In this document: positions 49,644 through 58,929 of the stretch, one piece after another
Layout: each line of letters begins with the position of its first letter
How positions within the stretch are numbered: the stretch's first letter is position 1
Assembly (NCBI RefSeq): GCF_009834225.1
Contig: NZ_CP047176.1
Coordinates: 372,001 to 436,000 of the forward strand
Length of the DNA: 64,000 bases
Direction of reading: 5' to 3'
DNA from: Rathayibacter sp. VKM Ac-2759
Lineage (GTDB): Bacteria; Actinomycetota; Actinomycetes; Actinomycetales; Microbacteriaceae
The notes under the pieces: generated by a model
Database searches by the model: none
Told to the model about the DNA's origin: nothing
The model's input: only the letters and a program-made list of their open reading frames with translations
Made by a program: the position numbers and the translations under genes

Positions 49644-51152
49644 ATGGTCATGCCCGTCGACACCCTCGTCGCCGAACCCGTCCGCCTGCGCGGCTCGCTC
49701 GGACCCACCGCGATCGTCTTCATGGTGATCGCCGCCGCCGCCCCGCTCACCGTCGTCGCGGCGAGCCCGATCGGCATGGCGCTCACGAACGGCGGGGGAG
49801 TCCCCGCGAACTACCTGATCGCGGGCGTCGTCCTGCTGCTCTTCGCCGTCGGCTTCACGACGATGGCGCACCACATCAAGGACGCCGGCGCCTTCTACTC
49901 GTTCATCGGAGCGGGCCTCGGCCGGCTCGTCGGGAGCGGTGCCGCGTTCCTCGCCCTCTTCACCTACCTCGCGATCCAGACCGCGATCTACGCCTTCTTC
50001 GGCTTCTCGACCGCGGCGCTCCTCGACTCCCTCGGCCTCGGCGGGATGCCGTGGACGCTCTGGTCGGCGCTGGCGATCGCTGTGGTCGGACTGCTCGGGT
50101 ACCGCGACATCGACCTCTCGGCGAAGGTGCTCGGCGTGCTGCTCGTGCTCGAGGTCCTCGTGATCGTGGTCCTCGCCGTCGCCGTCCTCGTCCGGGGCGG
50201 CAGCGGGACCGAGGGTGTCACGGTCGCCTCCTTCTCGCCCGCCGTCGTCCTCTCGGGCCCGGTCGGGCTCGGCGTGATGATGGCCTTCGGCGGCTACACC
50301 GGCTTCGAGTCGACGGCGATCTTCCGCGACGAGGCGCGCGACCCGAAGCGCACGATCCCGCGAGCGACCTACGCCGCGGTGATCGCGATCGGCGTCTTCT
50401 ACACGCTCGCCACCTGGGCGCTCGTCGTCGCCTGGGGCACGGGCGGCCTCCAGGGGCTCGCGCTCGAGCACACCGGCGATCTGCTGCAGCTCACCGCGAC
50501 CACCTACGTCGGCTCCTGGCTCGCCCAGGCGATCGCCGTGCTGCTGTGCACGAGCCTGCTCGCCTGCGTCATCTCGTTCCACAACGTGGTCAGCCGCTAC
50601 CTGCACTCGCTGGGGCGCACCGGCCTCCTCCCCGCCGGTCTCGCCGGCACGCACGCGGCGCACGGGTCTCCGCACCGCGCCTCCGTGGTCGTGACCGTCG
50701 TCTCCGTCCTCCTCCTCGTCGTCTGGACCGCGAGCGGCTGGGACCCGCTGCTGCAGGTCTTCACCTGGATCTCCTCCGTCGGCGCGATCGGCATCATCCT
50801 GCTCTTCGTGCTGGCCTCGGTCGCGGTGATCGGCTTCTTCGCCCGCACCCGCCTCGACCGCCGCGCCTGGAACACGGTCGTCGCCCCCGTCCTCTCCCTG
50901 GTCGGCCTCGTCACCGTGCTCGTGCTCGCCGTCACGAACTTCCCGACCCTCACCGGTTCGACCGACCCGGTGCTCAACACCGCGCTCGCGGGCAGCGCCG
51001 TCGTCGCCTTCGCCGTCGGTCTCGCCGTCGCGCTCTGGGTGCGCCGCGCCCGGCCGGCGCGGTGGGCGCTCGTCCGCTTCGACTCCCGCGACGACTCCGC
51101 CGCCGATACCGCCGCCGACTCCGCCGCCGACTCCGCGCGGCCCTCCCGCTGA
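49644..51152 (+). CDS. APC superfamily amino acid/amine permease
   Basis: A 502-residue transporter with about 12 membrane segments. The N-terminal TM1 has the unwound G-rich part of APC carriers (VVAASPIGMALTNGGGVPANY), and the central FGGYTGFESTAIFRDEARDP is typical of APC-type transporters. ATG at 49644 with GGAGG at 5-nt spacing is used; a longer in-frame reading upstream overlaps the operator region. The C-terminus is a repetitive DSAADTAADSAADS tail. It precedes the amine oxidase and probably imports its substrate. Confidence 0.9.
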   Translation: MVMPVDTLVAEPVRLRGSLGPTAIVFMVIAAAAPLTVVAASPIGMALTNGGGVPANYLIAGVVLLLFAVGFTTMAHHIKDAGAFYSFIGAGLGRLVGSGAAFLALFTYLAIQTAIYAFFGFSTAALLDSLGLGGMPWTLWSALAIAVVGLLGYRDIDLSAKVLGVLLVLEVLVIVVLAVAVLVRGGSGTEGVTVASFSPAVVLSGPVGLGVMMAFGGYTGFESTAIFRDEARDPKRTIPRATYAAVIAIGVFYTLATWALVVAWGTGGLQGLALEHTGDLLQLTATTYVGSWLAQAIAVLLCTSLLACVISFHNVVSRYLHSLGRTGLLPAGLAGTHAAHGSPHRASVVVTVVSVLLLVVWTASGWDPLLQVFTWISSVGAIGIILLFVLASVAVIGFFARTRLDRRAWNTVVAPVLSLVGLVTVLVLAVTNFPTLTGSTDPVLNTALAGSAVVAFAVGLAVALWVRRARPARWALVRFDSRDDSAADTAADSAADSARPSR

Positions 51153-51218
51153 CGTCGGTCTCCCGCCGACCCCTCCCGCCGACCCCTCCCTCCTTCCCTC
51201 CCTCTCACTCTGGAGCAG

Positions 51219-53261
51219 ATGATGACCTCGACCACCGACACCGCCCTCGCCGTCTGGACGCCCGTTGCGACGCATCCGCTCGACGCCCTGCACCCGGCCG
51301 AGATCGACCGGTTCCGGGCGGCGCTCGACGCGGCGGGACTCGTCGGCGAGTCCACCCGCTTCGCCTCGGTGCTGCTCCGCGAGCCGCACAAGAGCGCCGT
51401 GCTCGCCTTCGCGCCCGGCGACGCCGTGCCGCGCGAGGTCACCGGTCTGGTCACCGACCTCGCCGCCGGCACCCTCACCCAGGTCGTCGTCGACCTCGTC
51501 TCGGGATCCGTCGCGGCCGACCGCCTCGACCCCGCCGTCACCGGCTGGGGGCCCTCGCTGAACGAGGACTTCCCCGCCGCCGACGCGCTGGTCAAGTCGG
51601 ACCCGCGATGGGTCGACGCGCTGGCCCGCCGCGGAGTCACCGAGCTCGACCGCGTCCGCACCGTCCCGCTCTCGGCCGGGGTCTACGGCTACGAGGACGA
51701 GGTCGGCGTGCGCGTCTACCGGGTGCTCGCCTTCTGGCAGGAGTACCCGACGGACTCCGTCTGGGCGCACCCGATCGACGGAGTCGTCGCGCACGTCGAC
51801 CTGTCGAACGGCCGCGTCCTCCGCGTGGTCGAGACCGACGTGATGCACGTGCCGCAGGAGTCGGGCGACTACCTCGACCCGGCCGTCCGGGGCCCGGAGC
51901 GGACGACGCTGAAGCCGATCAGCATCACGCAGCCGGAGGGCGTCTCGTTCGAGCTCGACGGCTCGGTGCTGCGCTGGCAGAACTGGGAGGTGCGGATCGG
52001 CTTCAACGGCCGGGAGGGGCTCACGCTGCACCAGCTCTCGTTCGAGGACCAGGGCCGCAAGCGCCCGATCATGTACCGCGGCTCGATCTCGGAGATGGTC
52101 GTGCCCTACGGAGACCCGACCCCCACCCACGCCTGGCAGAACTACTTCGACGTCGGCGAGTACCAGTTCGGCCGGCTCGCCAACTCGCTCGAGCTCGGCT
52201 GCGACTGCGTCGGCGAGATCAGCTACCTCGACGCGGTCGTGGTCGACGACCTCGGCGCGCCGACCACGATCCGCAACGCGATCTGCATCCACGAGGAGGA
52301 CGCCGGGATCCTGTGGAAGCACACCGACGACTTCTCGGGCACCAGCGAGACCCGCCGCCAGCGCCGCCTCGTGATCTCGTTCTTCGTCACCGTGGGCAAC
52401 TACGACTACGGCTTCTACTGGTACCTCTCGCTCGACGGCACCATCGAGCTGGAGAGCAAGGCCACCGGCATCGTCTTCGCCTCCGGCCACCCCGGCGGCG
52501 ACTACCCGTACGCCTCCGAGCTCGCCCCCGGCCTCGGCGCACCGTTCCACCAGCACCTCTTCTCGGCCCGCCTCGACATGACGGTCGACGGAGTCGCGAA
52601 CGCGGTCGACGAGATCGAGATCCAGCGGGTGCCGACCGGCCCCGGCAACCCGTGGGGCAACGCGCTCGGCCGCCGGGTCACCCCGCTGGACAGCGAGGCC
52701 CGGGCGCAGCGCCTCGCCGACAACGCGGTCGGGCGGGTCTGGAGCGTGCGCTCGACCGAGACGACCAACCGGATGGGGCACGCGCCGGCCTACGTGCTGC
52801 ACCCCGAGGGCCGGCCCGTCCTCGCCGCGGCCGACGACTCCTCCGCCCGCGCGCGCGCCGGCTTCTCGGCGAAGCACCTGTGGGTGACGCAGTACGACCG
52901 CGACGAGATGTGGGCCGCGGGCACGATCGTGAACCAGAACCCGGGCGGCGCGGGCCTGCCCGCCTACGTGCAGGGAGACCGGCCCCTGATCGGCCAGGAC
53001 CTCGTGCTGTGGCACACCTTCGGCCTCACGCACTTCCCGCGGCTCGAGGACTGGCCGATCATGCCCGTCGACACCGCTGGCTTCGTGCTCAAGCCCGACG
53101 GGTTCTTCGACCGCAACCCGACGCTCGACGTGCCGGCCGTGGTGGGATCGGCGCACTGCGCCCCGGAGCACCACGCCGGGCACGACGGTCACGGGCACGG
53201 CGGTCACGGGCATGACGGTCACGGGCACGGCGGAGACGCCGGCGCCCACGCCGCGGACTGA
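51219..53261 (+). CDS. Copper-containing primary-amine oxidase (TPQ type) with His-rich tail
   Basis: A 680-residue copper amine oxidase. It converts a primary amine, O2 and water to an aldehyde, NH3 and H2O2. Visible residues are the catalytic base Asp 311 (YFDVGEYQFG), the tyrosine that becomes topaquinone, Y395 in VGNYDYGF, copper ligands H444 and H446 (FHQHLF) and H605 (GLTHFPR), and the conserved disulfide pair C330/C356 with the same spacing as in Arthrobacter globiformis oxidase. The last 30 residues hold ten histidines in GHGHGGHGHDGHGHGG-type repeats, unusual for the family. The substrate may be tyramine, phenylethylamine or histamine; this is not decided. Confidence 0.93.
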   Translation: MMTSTTDTALAVWTPVATHPLDALHPAEIDRFRAALDAAGLVGESTRFASVLLREPHKSAVLAFAPGDAVPREVTGLVTDLAAGTLTQVVVDLVSGSVAADRLDPAVTGWGPSLNEDFPAADALVKSDPRWVDALARRGVTELDRVRTVPLSAGVYGYEDEVGVRVYRVLAFWQEYPTDSVWAHPIDGVVAHVDLSNGRVLRVVETDVMHVPQESGDYLDPAVRGPERTTLKPISITQPEGVSFELDGSVLRWQNWEVRIGFNGREGLTLHQLSFEDQGRKRPIMYRGSISEMVVPYGDPTPTHAWQNYFDVGEYQFGRLANSLELGCDCVGEISYLDAVVVDDLGAPTTIRNAICIHEEDAGILWKHTDDFSGTSETRRQRRLVISFFVTVGNYDYGFYWYLSLDGTIELESKATGIVFASGHPGGDYPYASELAPGLGAPFHQHLFSARLDMTVDGVANAVDEIEIQRVPTGPGNPWGNALGRRVTPLDSEARAQRLADNAVGRVWSVRSTETTNRMGHAPAYVLHPEGRPVLAAADDSSARARAGFSAKHLWVTQYDRDEMWAAGTIVNQNPGGAGLPAYVQGDRPLIGQDLVLWHTFGLTHFPRLEDWPIMPVDTAGFVLKPDGFFDRNPTLDVPAVVGSAHCAPEHHAGHDGHGHGGHGHDGHGHGGDAGAHAAD

Positions 53262-53265
53262 CCCT

Positions 53266-53763
53266 GTGCCCCCGCTCCTGACCGCCGCGATGCTCGGGTC
53301 GACGCTGCTCGCCGCCTGCTGCACCGTCGCCGACCCGCACCGGCCGGGGCGCGCGCGGATGCGGATCGCGTCGCTCGTCATGCTCGCCGCGATGCTCGAC
53401 GTCACCCTGATCGGCGCGGTGCTGCCGCTCGTCTGGGCGGTCGCGGTGATCGTCGCGGGAGTGTGGGCGGTGGCCGCCGAGCGGGGCGGCTCCCGGGCCG
53501 ACGCCGGTCTGCGCGCGCACCGCGGAGTCGCGGCGATCACGATGGGCGCGCTGCTGGTCGGCCACTCGGGAGGCGGCTCCGGTCACGTGCACGCGGCGCT
53601 CGACGCGGGCCTCGTCCTCGTCGCGCTGGGCGGAGTCGTCGTGATCGGAGGCGTGCTGCTGACGGTGTCGCGGCTCGGCAGGCGCACCGGGCCGCGCGAG
53701 CGCCTCGTCGCCCTCGAGCCCGCACTGATGGCGCTCGCCGTCGGGGCGATGCTCGCGGCGTGA
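53266..53763 (+). CDS. Small hypothetical membrane protein (about 165 aa)
   Basis: A 165-residue hydrophobic protein with four or five membrane segments (for example LVMLAAMLDVTLIGAVLPLV and ALDAGLVLVALGGVVVIGGV). The GTG at 53266 starts 5 bp after the oxidase stop and is preferred; an ATG at 53212 would overlap the His-rich tail and has no Shine-Dalgarno. The family is not recognised. The position suggests co-expression with the oxidase. Confidence 0.6.
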   Translation: MPPLLTAAMLGSTLLAACCTVADPHRPGRARMRIASLVMLAAMLDVTLIGAVLPLVWAVAVIVAGVWAVAAERGGSRADAGLRAHRGVAAITMGALLVGHSGGGSGHVHAALDAGLVLVALGGVVVIGGVLLTVSRLGRRTGPRERLVALEPALMALAVGAMLAA

Positions 53764-53783
53764 GGGCGGGGCGGCGCTCGAGA

Positions 53784-56192
53784 TCAGGCGACCGTCAGCT
53801 CGACCACCGCGTCGGCCAGCCCCTCGGACGACACCCGCACCGTCACCGCGCCCGGCCCCGTGGGCCGCACGATCGCGAGCGCGCGCCCGTCGAACGTCGT
53901 CCGGGTCGTCGCGTCGAAGCGCTCGGTCGTCGCCGGCGCGCCGGTGCCGTAGCCCGCGAGCACGCCCGCTCCGTCGACCGCGACCGTGACGGCGCGGTCG
54001 TCGCCCGTGATCAGCACCCCGTTCTCGCCGCGCAGCTCGACGGCCACGAACGCGAGGTCCTCGTCGCCCGCGTCGAGCGCCGTGCGGTCGGCCGAGGCGA
54101 CGAGCCGCGCGGCGCCGGTCGCCGTCCGCAGCGTCGATCGGCCGGTCTCGACGCCTCCGCGCAGGGCGACCGCCGTCAGCGCGCCCGGCCGGTACGTCGT
54201 CTCCAGGCTCGCCAGCATCGGCCGCACCCCGCCGACCGCCGCGCGCGCGACCTCGACGTCGTCCAGGAGCAGCACGACCTCGTCCGCATCCGCCGCCACC
54301 TCGACGGTCACCGGGGCGCCCTCCGATCCGGGCCAGGTCCACGAGGAGACGGAGTCGCTCCACGCCCACGGCGACTGCATCGTGATCGTGTCGCCGTGGT
54401 GCTCGGGGCGCAGCACCGCGATCGCGGGCTCCGCGCGCAGGCCCCAGACGATCTCGCGGTAGTACGAGACCGGGCGCCGGCTGCCGGTGATGTCGAGGTC
54501 TCCGCACCAGGCGGTGAGGTACGGGAACTCGCGCTCGAGGGCGCCGTTGGCCGCCGGGTCCTCGGCGTACGAGGTGGCGCCGATGCCGACCTCGCCGAGG
54601 TAGTCCCAGCCGGTCCAGGTGAAGTCGCCGATCACGTTCGGGTTCGCGAGCACCAGCGGCCACAGCTCGCCGATCCGCGAGGGGAAGGTCTCGGAGCCGA
54701 CGATCACCCGGTGCGGGAACGCCTCCGCATCCGCCGCGTAGCGCCCGTCGGCGTAGTTCAGGCCGAGCACGTCGAGCACCGAGCTCGACTCAGCGGTGCG
54801 GCGGGTGACCGCGTCGGAGGAGCCGATCGCGCTCATCATGTCGGCGCCCGACTCGCCCATCAGCTCGTTGAGCCCCTGCTCGGCCCGGAGGATGTCGTCC
54901 AGCTCGTCGAGGACGGTCAGCGCCGCGTTCACCCCGTTCGTCACCGGCCGGGTCGGGTCGAGGGAGCGGACGTGCTCGGCGAGATCGCGGGCCTGGACGG
55001 CTCCGTGCGGGGTGCCGGCCTCGACGATCTCGTTGCCGATCGAGTACATGATCACGCTGGGGTGGTTGTAGTCCTTCGCGACCATCGACTCGAGGTCGGC
55101 CCGCCACCACTGCGCGAAGTCGAGCGCGTAGTCGTAGTCGGTCTTGCCGCGCGCCCACATGTCGAACGCCTCGTCCATCACGAGCATCCCGAGGCGGTCG
55201 CAGGCGTCGAGCATCGCCGGCGAGGCCGGGTTGTGCGCGGTCCGGAGGGCGTTGAACCCCGCCTCCTTGAGCAGCTCGATGCGCCGGTACTCCGCGCGCG
55301 CGATCGACGCCGCACCCAACGGGCCGTTGTCGCTGTGGAGGCAGGCGCCGCGCAGCAGCACCGGCTCGCCGTTGATCCGCAGCCCCTTGCGCGGGTCGAC
55401 GGTCACCGTGCGGATCCCGTGGACCGTCGTGACCGCCTCCTCGCCGATCGTCGTCGTCGCGGTGTAGAGGTGCGGCGCGTCGACGCTCCAGAGCGCGGGC
55501 TGCTGCACGTAGAGGCGCTGGCGGACCACCGCGGTGCGACCGGGGGCGACGGTGACGGGCGTCCGGTCGCTCTCGACCGCGAGCGCTCCGGAGGCGAGGC
55601 TCGTCTCGACCGTGCGGTGCGCGGTGACGAGGCCGCGGTTGACCACGCTCGTGGCGACCTCGACGACGGCCTGGTCGTCCTCGACGCGCACCGTGGTGAC
55701 CCGCACGCCGTCGGGCTCGATGTGCACGGCCTCGTCCACGTGCAGGAGCACCGGCCGGTGCAGCCCGGCGCCCGCGTACCAGCGCGTGTCCTGCCCCGAA
55801 CGCACCTCGATCCGCAGGGTGTTGGCCGCCCCGAAGCGGAGGAACGGGGTCAGCTCGACGAAGAAGCGCGCGAAGCCGTCGGCCCGGTTGCCGACGAACT
55901 CGTCGTTGAGGAAGACCATCGCGTGCCGGAACGCGCCCTGGATCTCGAGCCGGACGACCCGGCCCTCCCACTCGGCGGGCGCCTCGAACGACTTGAGGTA
56001 GCTGAAGGCGCCGGCAGGGTAGTAGGCGGCGCTGCCTCCGCCGGGAACGCCGGCCGAGCGCTCGGCGTCGCGCAGGGCGTCGTGCGGGAGCGTGACCGCG
56101 ACGGAGTCGCCGTCGGCGCCCGTTTGCGCGGCGGCGAACGGTCCGCGAGGGGCCCTGACCGTCCAGTCGGAGGTGAACGGGATGACGGTCAT
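53784..56192 (-). CDS. Glycoside hydrolase family 2 protein (beta-galactosidase-like)
   Basis: An 802-residue GH2 enzyme: sugar-binding jelly-roll about 15-160, immunoglobulin-like domain about 170-265, TIM barrel about 268-540, then C-terminal beta domains. The acid/base E388 lies in SIGNEIVEA and the probable nucleophile E501 in IVGSETFPS; the N-terminal SAAYYPAGAFSYLKSF and the barrel start RGACLHSDNG match family members. There is no signal peptide, so it is cytoplasmic. It has its own promoter with two operators (56230-56240 and 56304-56314) and no adjacent transporter. Beta-galactosidase, beta-glucuronidase or another beta-glycosidase activity is possible. Confidence 0.9.
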   Translation of the reverse strand: MTVIPFTSDWTVRAPRGPFAAAQTGADGDSVAVTLPHDALRDAERSAGVPGGGSAAYYPAGAFSYLKSFEAPAEWEGRVVRLEIQGAFRHAMVFLNDEFVGNRADGFARFFVELTPFLRFGAANTLRIEVRSGQDTRWYAGAGLHRPVLLHVDEAVHIEPDGVRVTTVRVEDDQAVVEVATSVVNRGLVTAHRTVETSLASGALAVESDRTPVTVAPGRTAVVRQRLYVQQPALWSVDAPHLYTATTTIGEEAVTTVHGIRTVTVDPRKGLRINGEPVLLRGACLHSDNGPLGAASIARAEYRRIELLKEAGFNALRTAHNPASPAMLDACDRLGMLVMDEAFDMWARGKTDYDYALDFAQWWRADLESMVAKDYNHPSVIMYSIGNEIVEAGTPHGAVQARDLAEHVRSLDPTRPVTNGVNAALTVLDELDDILRAEQGLNELMGESGADMMSAIGSSDAVTRRTAESSSVLDVLGLNYADGRYAADAEAFPHRVIVGSETFPSRIGELWPLVLANPNVIGDFTWTGWDYLGEVGIGATSYAEDPAANGALEREFPYLTAWCGDLDITGSRRPVSYYREIVWGLRAEPAIAVLRPEHHGDTITMQSPWAWSDSVSSWTWPGSEGAPVTVEVAADADEVVLLLDDVEVARAAVGGVRPMLASLETTYRPGALTAVALRGGVETGRSTLRTATGAARLVASADRTALDAGDEDLAFVAVELRGENGVLITGDDRAVTVAVDGAGVLAGYGTGAPATTERFDATTRTTFDGRALAIVRPTGPGAVTVRVSSEGLADAVVELTVA

Positions 56193-56229
56193 GGCGGATC
56201 CGATCGGGGTGCGGGGGTGGCGCGGCGAC

Positions 56230-56314
56230 GAAACGGTTTCTCTGTGTTTCTGCGCTCTGGCAGCCTAGGTGCGGACGGGCGGAGCGGTCAACGACGCCGT
56301 TGTGAAACAGTTTC
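56230..56314. promoter_or_regulatory. Twin operators GAAACNGTTTC upstream of the GH2 gene
   Basis: GAAACGGTTTC (56230-56240) and GAAACAGTTTC (56304-56314) are perfect odd-length palindromes 74 bp apart, close to seven helical turns. They flank the expected promoter of the leftward GH2 gene. The cognate regulator is not encoded next to the gene. Confidence 0.7.
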
Positions 56315-56375
56315 CTCCGCGGCGGGGGTCGGTCTCACGCCCGCAAGTGGCGCGTCTCGAGGCGCGCACCGGTCG

Positions 56376-56888
56376 TCAGCGCGTGCGGCCCCTCCGCGCG
56401 TCGTCCAGTGGCAGCACGACGTGCTCCTGCAGGTGCTGGTAGACGACGGAGGTGCGGACATCCGCGACCTCGCGGCGCTGGGTCAGCTCGTCGATGACGA
56501 AGGCGTACAGGTCGTCGTTGTCGCGGACGGCCACGTGGAGGATGAAGTCCTCGTTGCCGGCCGTCACGAACACGCCCACCGTCTCGGCGAGGCCGCCTAC
56601 CCAGTCGCGGAACGACTCGATGACCTCGCGCGACGGCGGCCGGATGCGGACGGCGATCAGCGCCTGCACGCCGCGACCGATCGAGGCGAGATCGACCGAC
56701 AGCGTCGCCCGGACGATGACGCCGCGCGCGCGGAGGCTCCTCGTGCGGTCGAGCGCGGTGGTCGGGCTGATCCCGCCGGCGGCGGCGAGGTCGCGGTTCG
56801 TCATCCGTGCATCCGACTGCAGAATGCGCAGAATCCGGATGTCGAGCTCGTCCAACGCGGCTCCGCGGGCGTTCCACTGGTCGTTCAT
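56376..56888 (-). CDS. Lrp/AsnC family transcriptional regulator
   Basis: A 170-residue regulator. The N-terminal HTH is ELDIRILRILQSDARMTNRDL with the recognition region at about 35-60, and the RAM ligand-binding domain occupies about 75-150 (FVTAGNEDFILHVAVRDNDD). Members sense amino acids and act as octamers. The ATG at 56888 begins MNDQWNARG. It is divergent from the DUF2000 gene at 56961, a pairing that suggests regulation of that gene. Confidence 0.9.
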   Translation of the reverse strand: MNDQWNARGAALDELDIRILRILQSDARMTNRDLAAAGGISPTTALDRTRSLRARGVIVRATLSVDLASIGRGVQALIAVRIRPPSREVIESFRDWVGGLAETVGVFVTAGNEDFILHVAVRDNDDLYAFVIDELTQRREVADVRTSVVYQHLQEHVVLPLDDARRGRTR

Positions 56889-56960
56889 ACGGACATCCTG
56901 CGGTGCGGTTGCTGTGTCGCCTAGCTTTCGGTGCGCACGCCGCACGATTCGAGGAGACCC

Positions 56961-57434
56961 ATGACCGAGCACGCCCACCCCGCCGTCGGCTTCGCGCCCG
57001 ACGAGATCGACACCTCCGCACCGACGCGCGCCGCGCGGCTCAAGTGGGTCGTCGTCGTCGACGAGGCACTGCCCGCGGGTCGCGCCGTCAACGCCGCGAT
57101 CTGCGTGAGCGCGGCGACCTCCGCGGGCGTCGCGGGGCTCCTCGGGCCGTCGACGCCCGACGCGTCCGGTGTGACGCACCCGGGCATCCCCTGGGTGGGC
57201 TGCACCGTGCTCGCGGCCGATGCGGCGACCCTCCGCGCGATCCGGGCGAAGGCAGTGGCGCACGACGGCACGTTCGTCGCCGACATGCCCGCCGAGGCGC
57301 AGGCCATCCGCGTGTACGACGACTACCGGTCCGTCGTGGCGACCATCGAGGAGTTCGACTACCTCGCCGTCAGCCTCGTCGGGCCGAAGAACCGCATCGC
57401 CAAGCTCGTGGACCGTCTGCCGCTGCTGCCGTAG
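56961..57434 (+). CDS. DUF2000 family protein
   Basis: A 157-residue soluble protein of the DUF2000 family: LKWVVVVDEALPAGRAVNA near residue 28, LLGPSTPDASG in the middle, and FDYLAVSLVGPKNRIAKLVD near the end. The fold resembles peptidyl-tRNA hydrolase II-type proteins. ATG at 56961 follows GAGGAGACCC. It is the likely target of the divergent Lrp/AsnC regulator. Enzymatic function is unknown. Confidence 0.85.
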   Translation: MTEHAHPAVGFAPDEIDTSAPTRAARLKWVVVVDEALPAGRAVNAAICVSAATSAGVAGLLGPSTPDASGVTHPGIPWVGCTVLAADAATLRAIRAKAVAHDGTFVADMPAEAQAIRVYDDYRSVVATIEEFDYLAVSLVGPKNRIAKLVDRLPLLP

Positions 57435-57533
57435 GGGCGGTGTGCTTCCTCCACAGGTGCGTCTCGGGCGTGAGTCGTCCGGTTCCGGCGGTGGGGCCGG
57501 TCGGGGAGCGGTGATCCCTGCTTCGATTCCCGT

Positions 57534-58874
57534 ATGGATGGAACAGGGTCGGTGGAGGCGCAGCTCGGCGCGGTCGAGTCGCTCACCGAGCTCGCCGCGC
57601 GTGCGGGCTTCTCCTCGGCGCAGCTGCTGTTCACGAGGGCCACGGCGCTCCACCTCGCGCGTCGCGCGGCGCTCGAGATCCCGGACGCGTTCGCGCGGGG
57701 CGGCCGCTACTCCCGCAGCGAGTCGCAGGAGCTGGTGGAGCGGTCGATCCGTGCAGAGCTGGCGGTCGGGCAGGGGATGACGGAGCGGATGGTGAAGCGG
57801 AACCTCGAGCTGGCGCGGCTCCTGTTCGAGGATCTGCCGCTCACGCGTGCCGCGCTCGCGGAGGGGCGGCTGCTGTGGGAGGCGGTCGAGGCCATCTGCG
57901 ACACCGCCGCCACCCTGCCCGCCGAGGCACGCGGCGAGCTGGATGCGCGCGCGATCGAGGTCGCGCTCACGACGAACCCGGGCCAGCTGCGCCGGGCGGT
58001 CGCACGGATGCGCGACGAACTGCACGACGACCCCCTGGCCGCGCGGCACGCCCGCGCCCGCGCCGATCGCGCGGTCTGGGTCGGTCCGAGGATCGACGGC
58101 ATGGCGACGCTGAGCGCGCTGCTCCCGGCGACCGTCGTGATGGGCGCCTACAGCCGTCTCGACCGCATCGCCCGGGCCCTCCGCGCGGGCGATCGCGACG
58201 GCGTCGGCACGGACGACGAGCGCACCGCGGACGAGCGCACGCTCAGCCAACTGCGCGCGGACGCCCTCGCCGATCTGCTCTGCGACGGCGACATCGCGGG
58301 CACCACCCCGGCCGGCGACGGCTCGGCGGCCGCTCCGACGTTCGTGCCGGGAGTGCGCGCCGAGGTGCGGTTGACGCTCGCGGCGAGCGCCGCCTCCGGA
58401 GCCGACGACGCTCCCGCCGACCTCGACGGCTACGGCTCCATCCCCGCCGACGTCGCGCGCGAACTGGTCGGAGTCGGTGCCTCCTTCACGCGCATCCTCA
58501 CCGACCCCGACACCGGCCTCGTCGCCTCCGTGGGCCGCACCCACCGTGTCCCGCCGTCGCAGATGCGCCTCCACCTCCAGCTGCGGGACCAGACCTGCCG
58601 CTTCCCCGGGTGCACCCGGCCCGCGTCCTCCGCAGAGGCGGATCACACGATCGAGTGGCGCAACGGAGGCGAGACGGCCCTCGACAATCTGGCCTCGCTC
58701 TGCACGAGCCACCACCACGTCCGACACGGCGACCGCTGGACCTACGTCCTCCATCCCGACGGGACCGCCGACTGGACCACCCCGACCGGCCGACGCGCGA
58801 CCACCCGACCGGTCGCGCTCCCCGGACGACCGCCCGCACCACCGCTGCTCGACGATCCACCGCCGCCGTTCTGA
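57534..58874 (+). CDS. DUF222/13E12-type protein with C-terminal HNH nuclease motif (copy B)
   Basis: A 446-residue paralogue of the protein at 12046-13407. DUF222 domain at about 10-275 and HNH at about 360-405 (CRFPGCTRPA, ADHTIEWRNGG, HHHVRHGDRW). Long stretches such as DVARELVGVGASFTRILTDP are identical in both. Here the linker lacks the repeated DGTA residues. The repeats of this family in one genome could recombine; function is unknown. Confidence 0.88.
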   Translation: MDGTGSVEAQLGAVESLTELAARAGFSSAQLLFTRATALHLARRAALEIPDAFARGGRYSRSESQELVERSIRAELAVGQGMTERMVKRNLELARLLFEDLPLTRAALAEGRLLWEAVEAICDTAATLPAEARGELDARAIEVALTTNPGQLRRAVARMRDELHDDPLAARHARARADRAVWVGPRIDGMATLSALLPATVVMGAYSRLDRIARALRAGDRDGVGTDDERTADERTLSQLRADALADLLCDGDIAGTTPAGDGSAAAPTFVPGVRAEVRLTLAASAASGADDAPADLDGYGSIPADVARELVGVGASFTRILTDPDTGLVASVGRTHRVPPSQMRLHLQLRDQTCRFPGCTRPASSAEADHTIEWRNGGETALDNLASLCTSHHHVRHGDRWTYVLHPDGTADWTTPTGRRATTRPVALPGRPPAPPLLDDPPPPF

Positions 58875-58929
58875 CGCGCCCGCCCGGCCGAGCGCCCTGA
58901 ACCCGACCCTTCTCGCCGGAGCATCCCCG

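Noticed and set aside
49626..53540. A 1304-codon reverse-strand open frame across the permease and amine oxidase genes
   Set aside because: It is antisense to two clear genes with catalytic motifs. Its translation is low-complexity, rich in Asp, Arg, Gly and Val, as expected for shadow frames in high-GC DNA.
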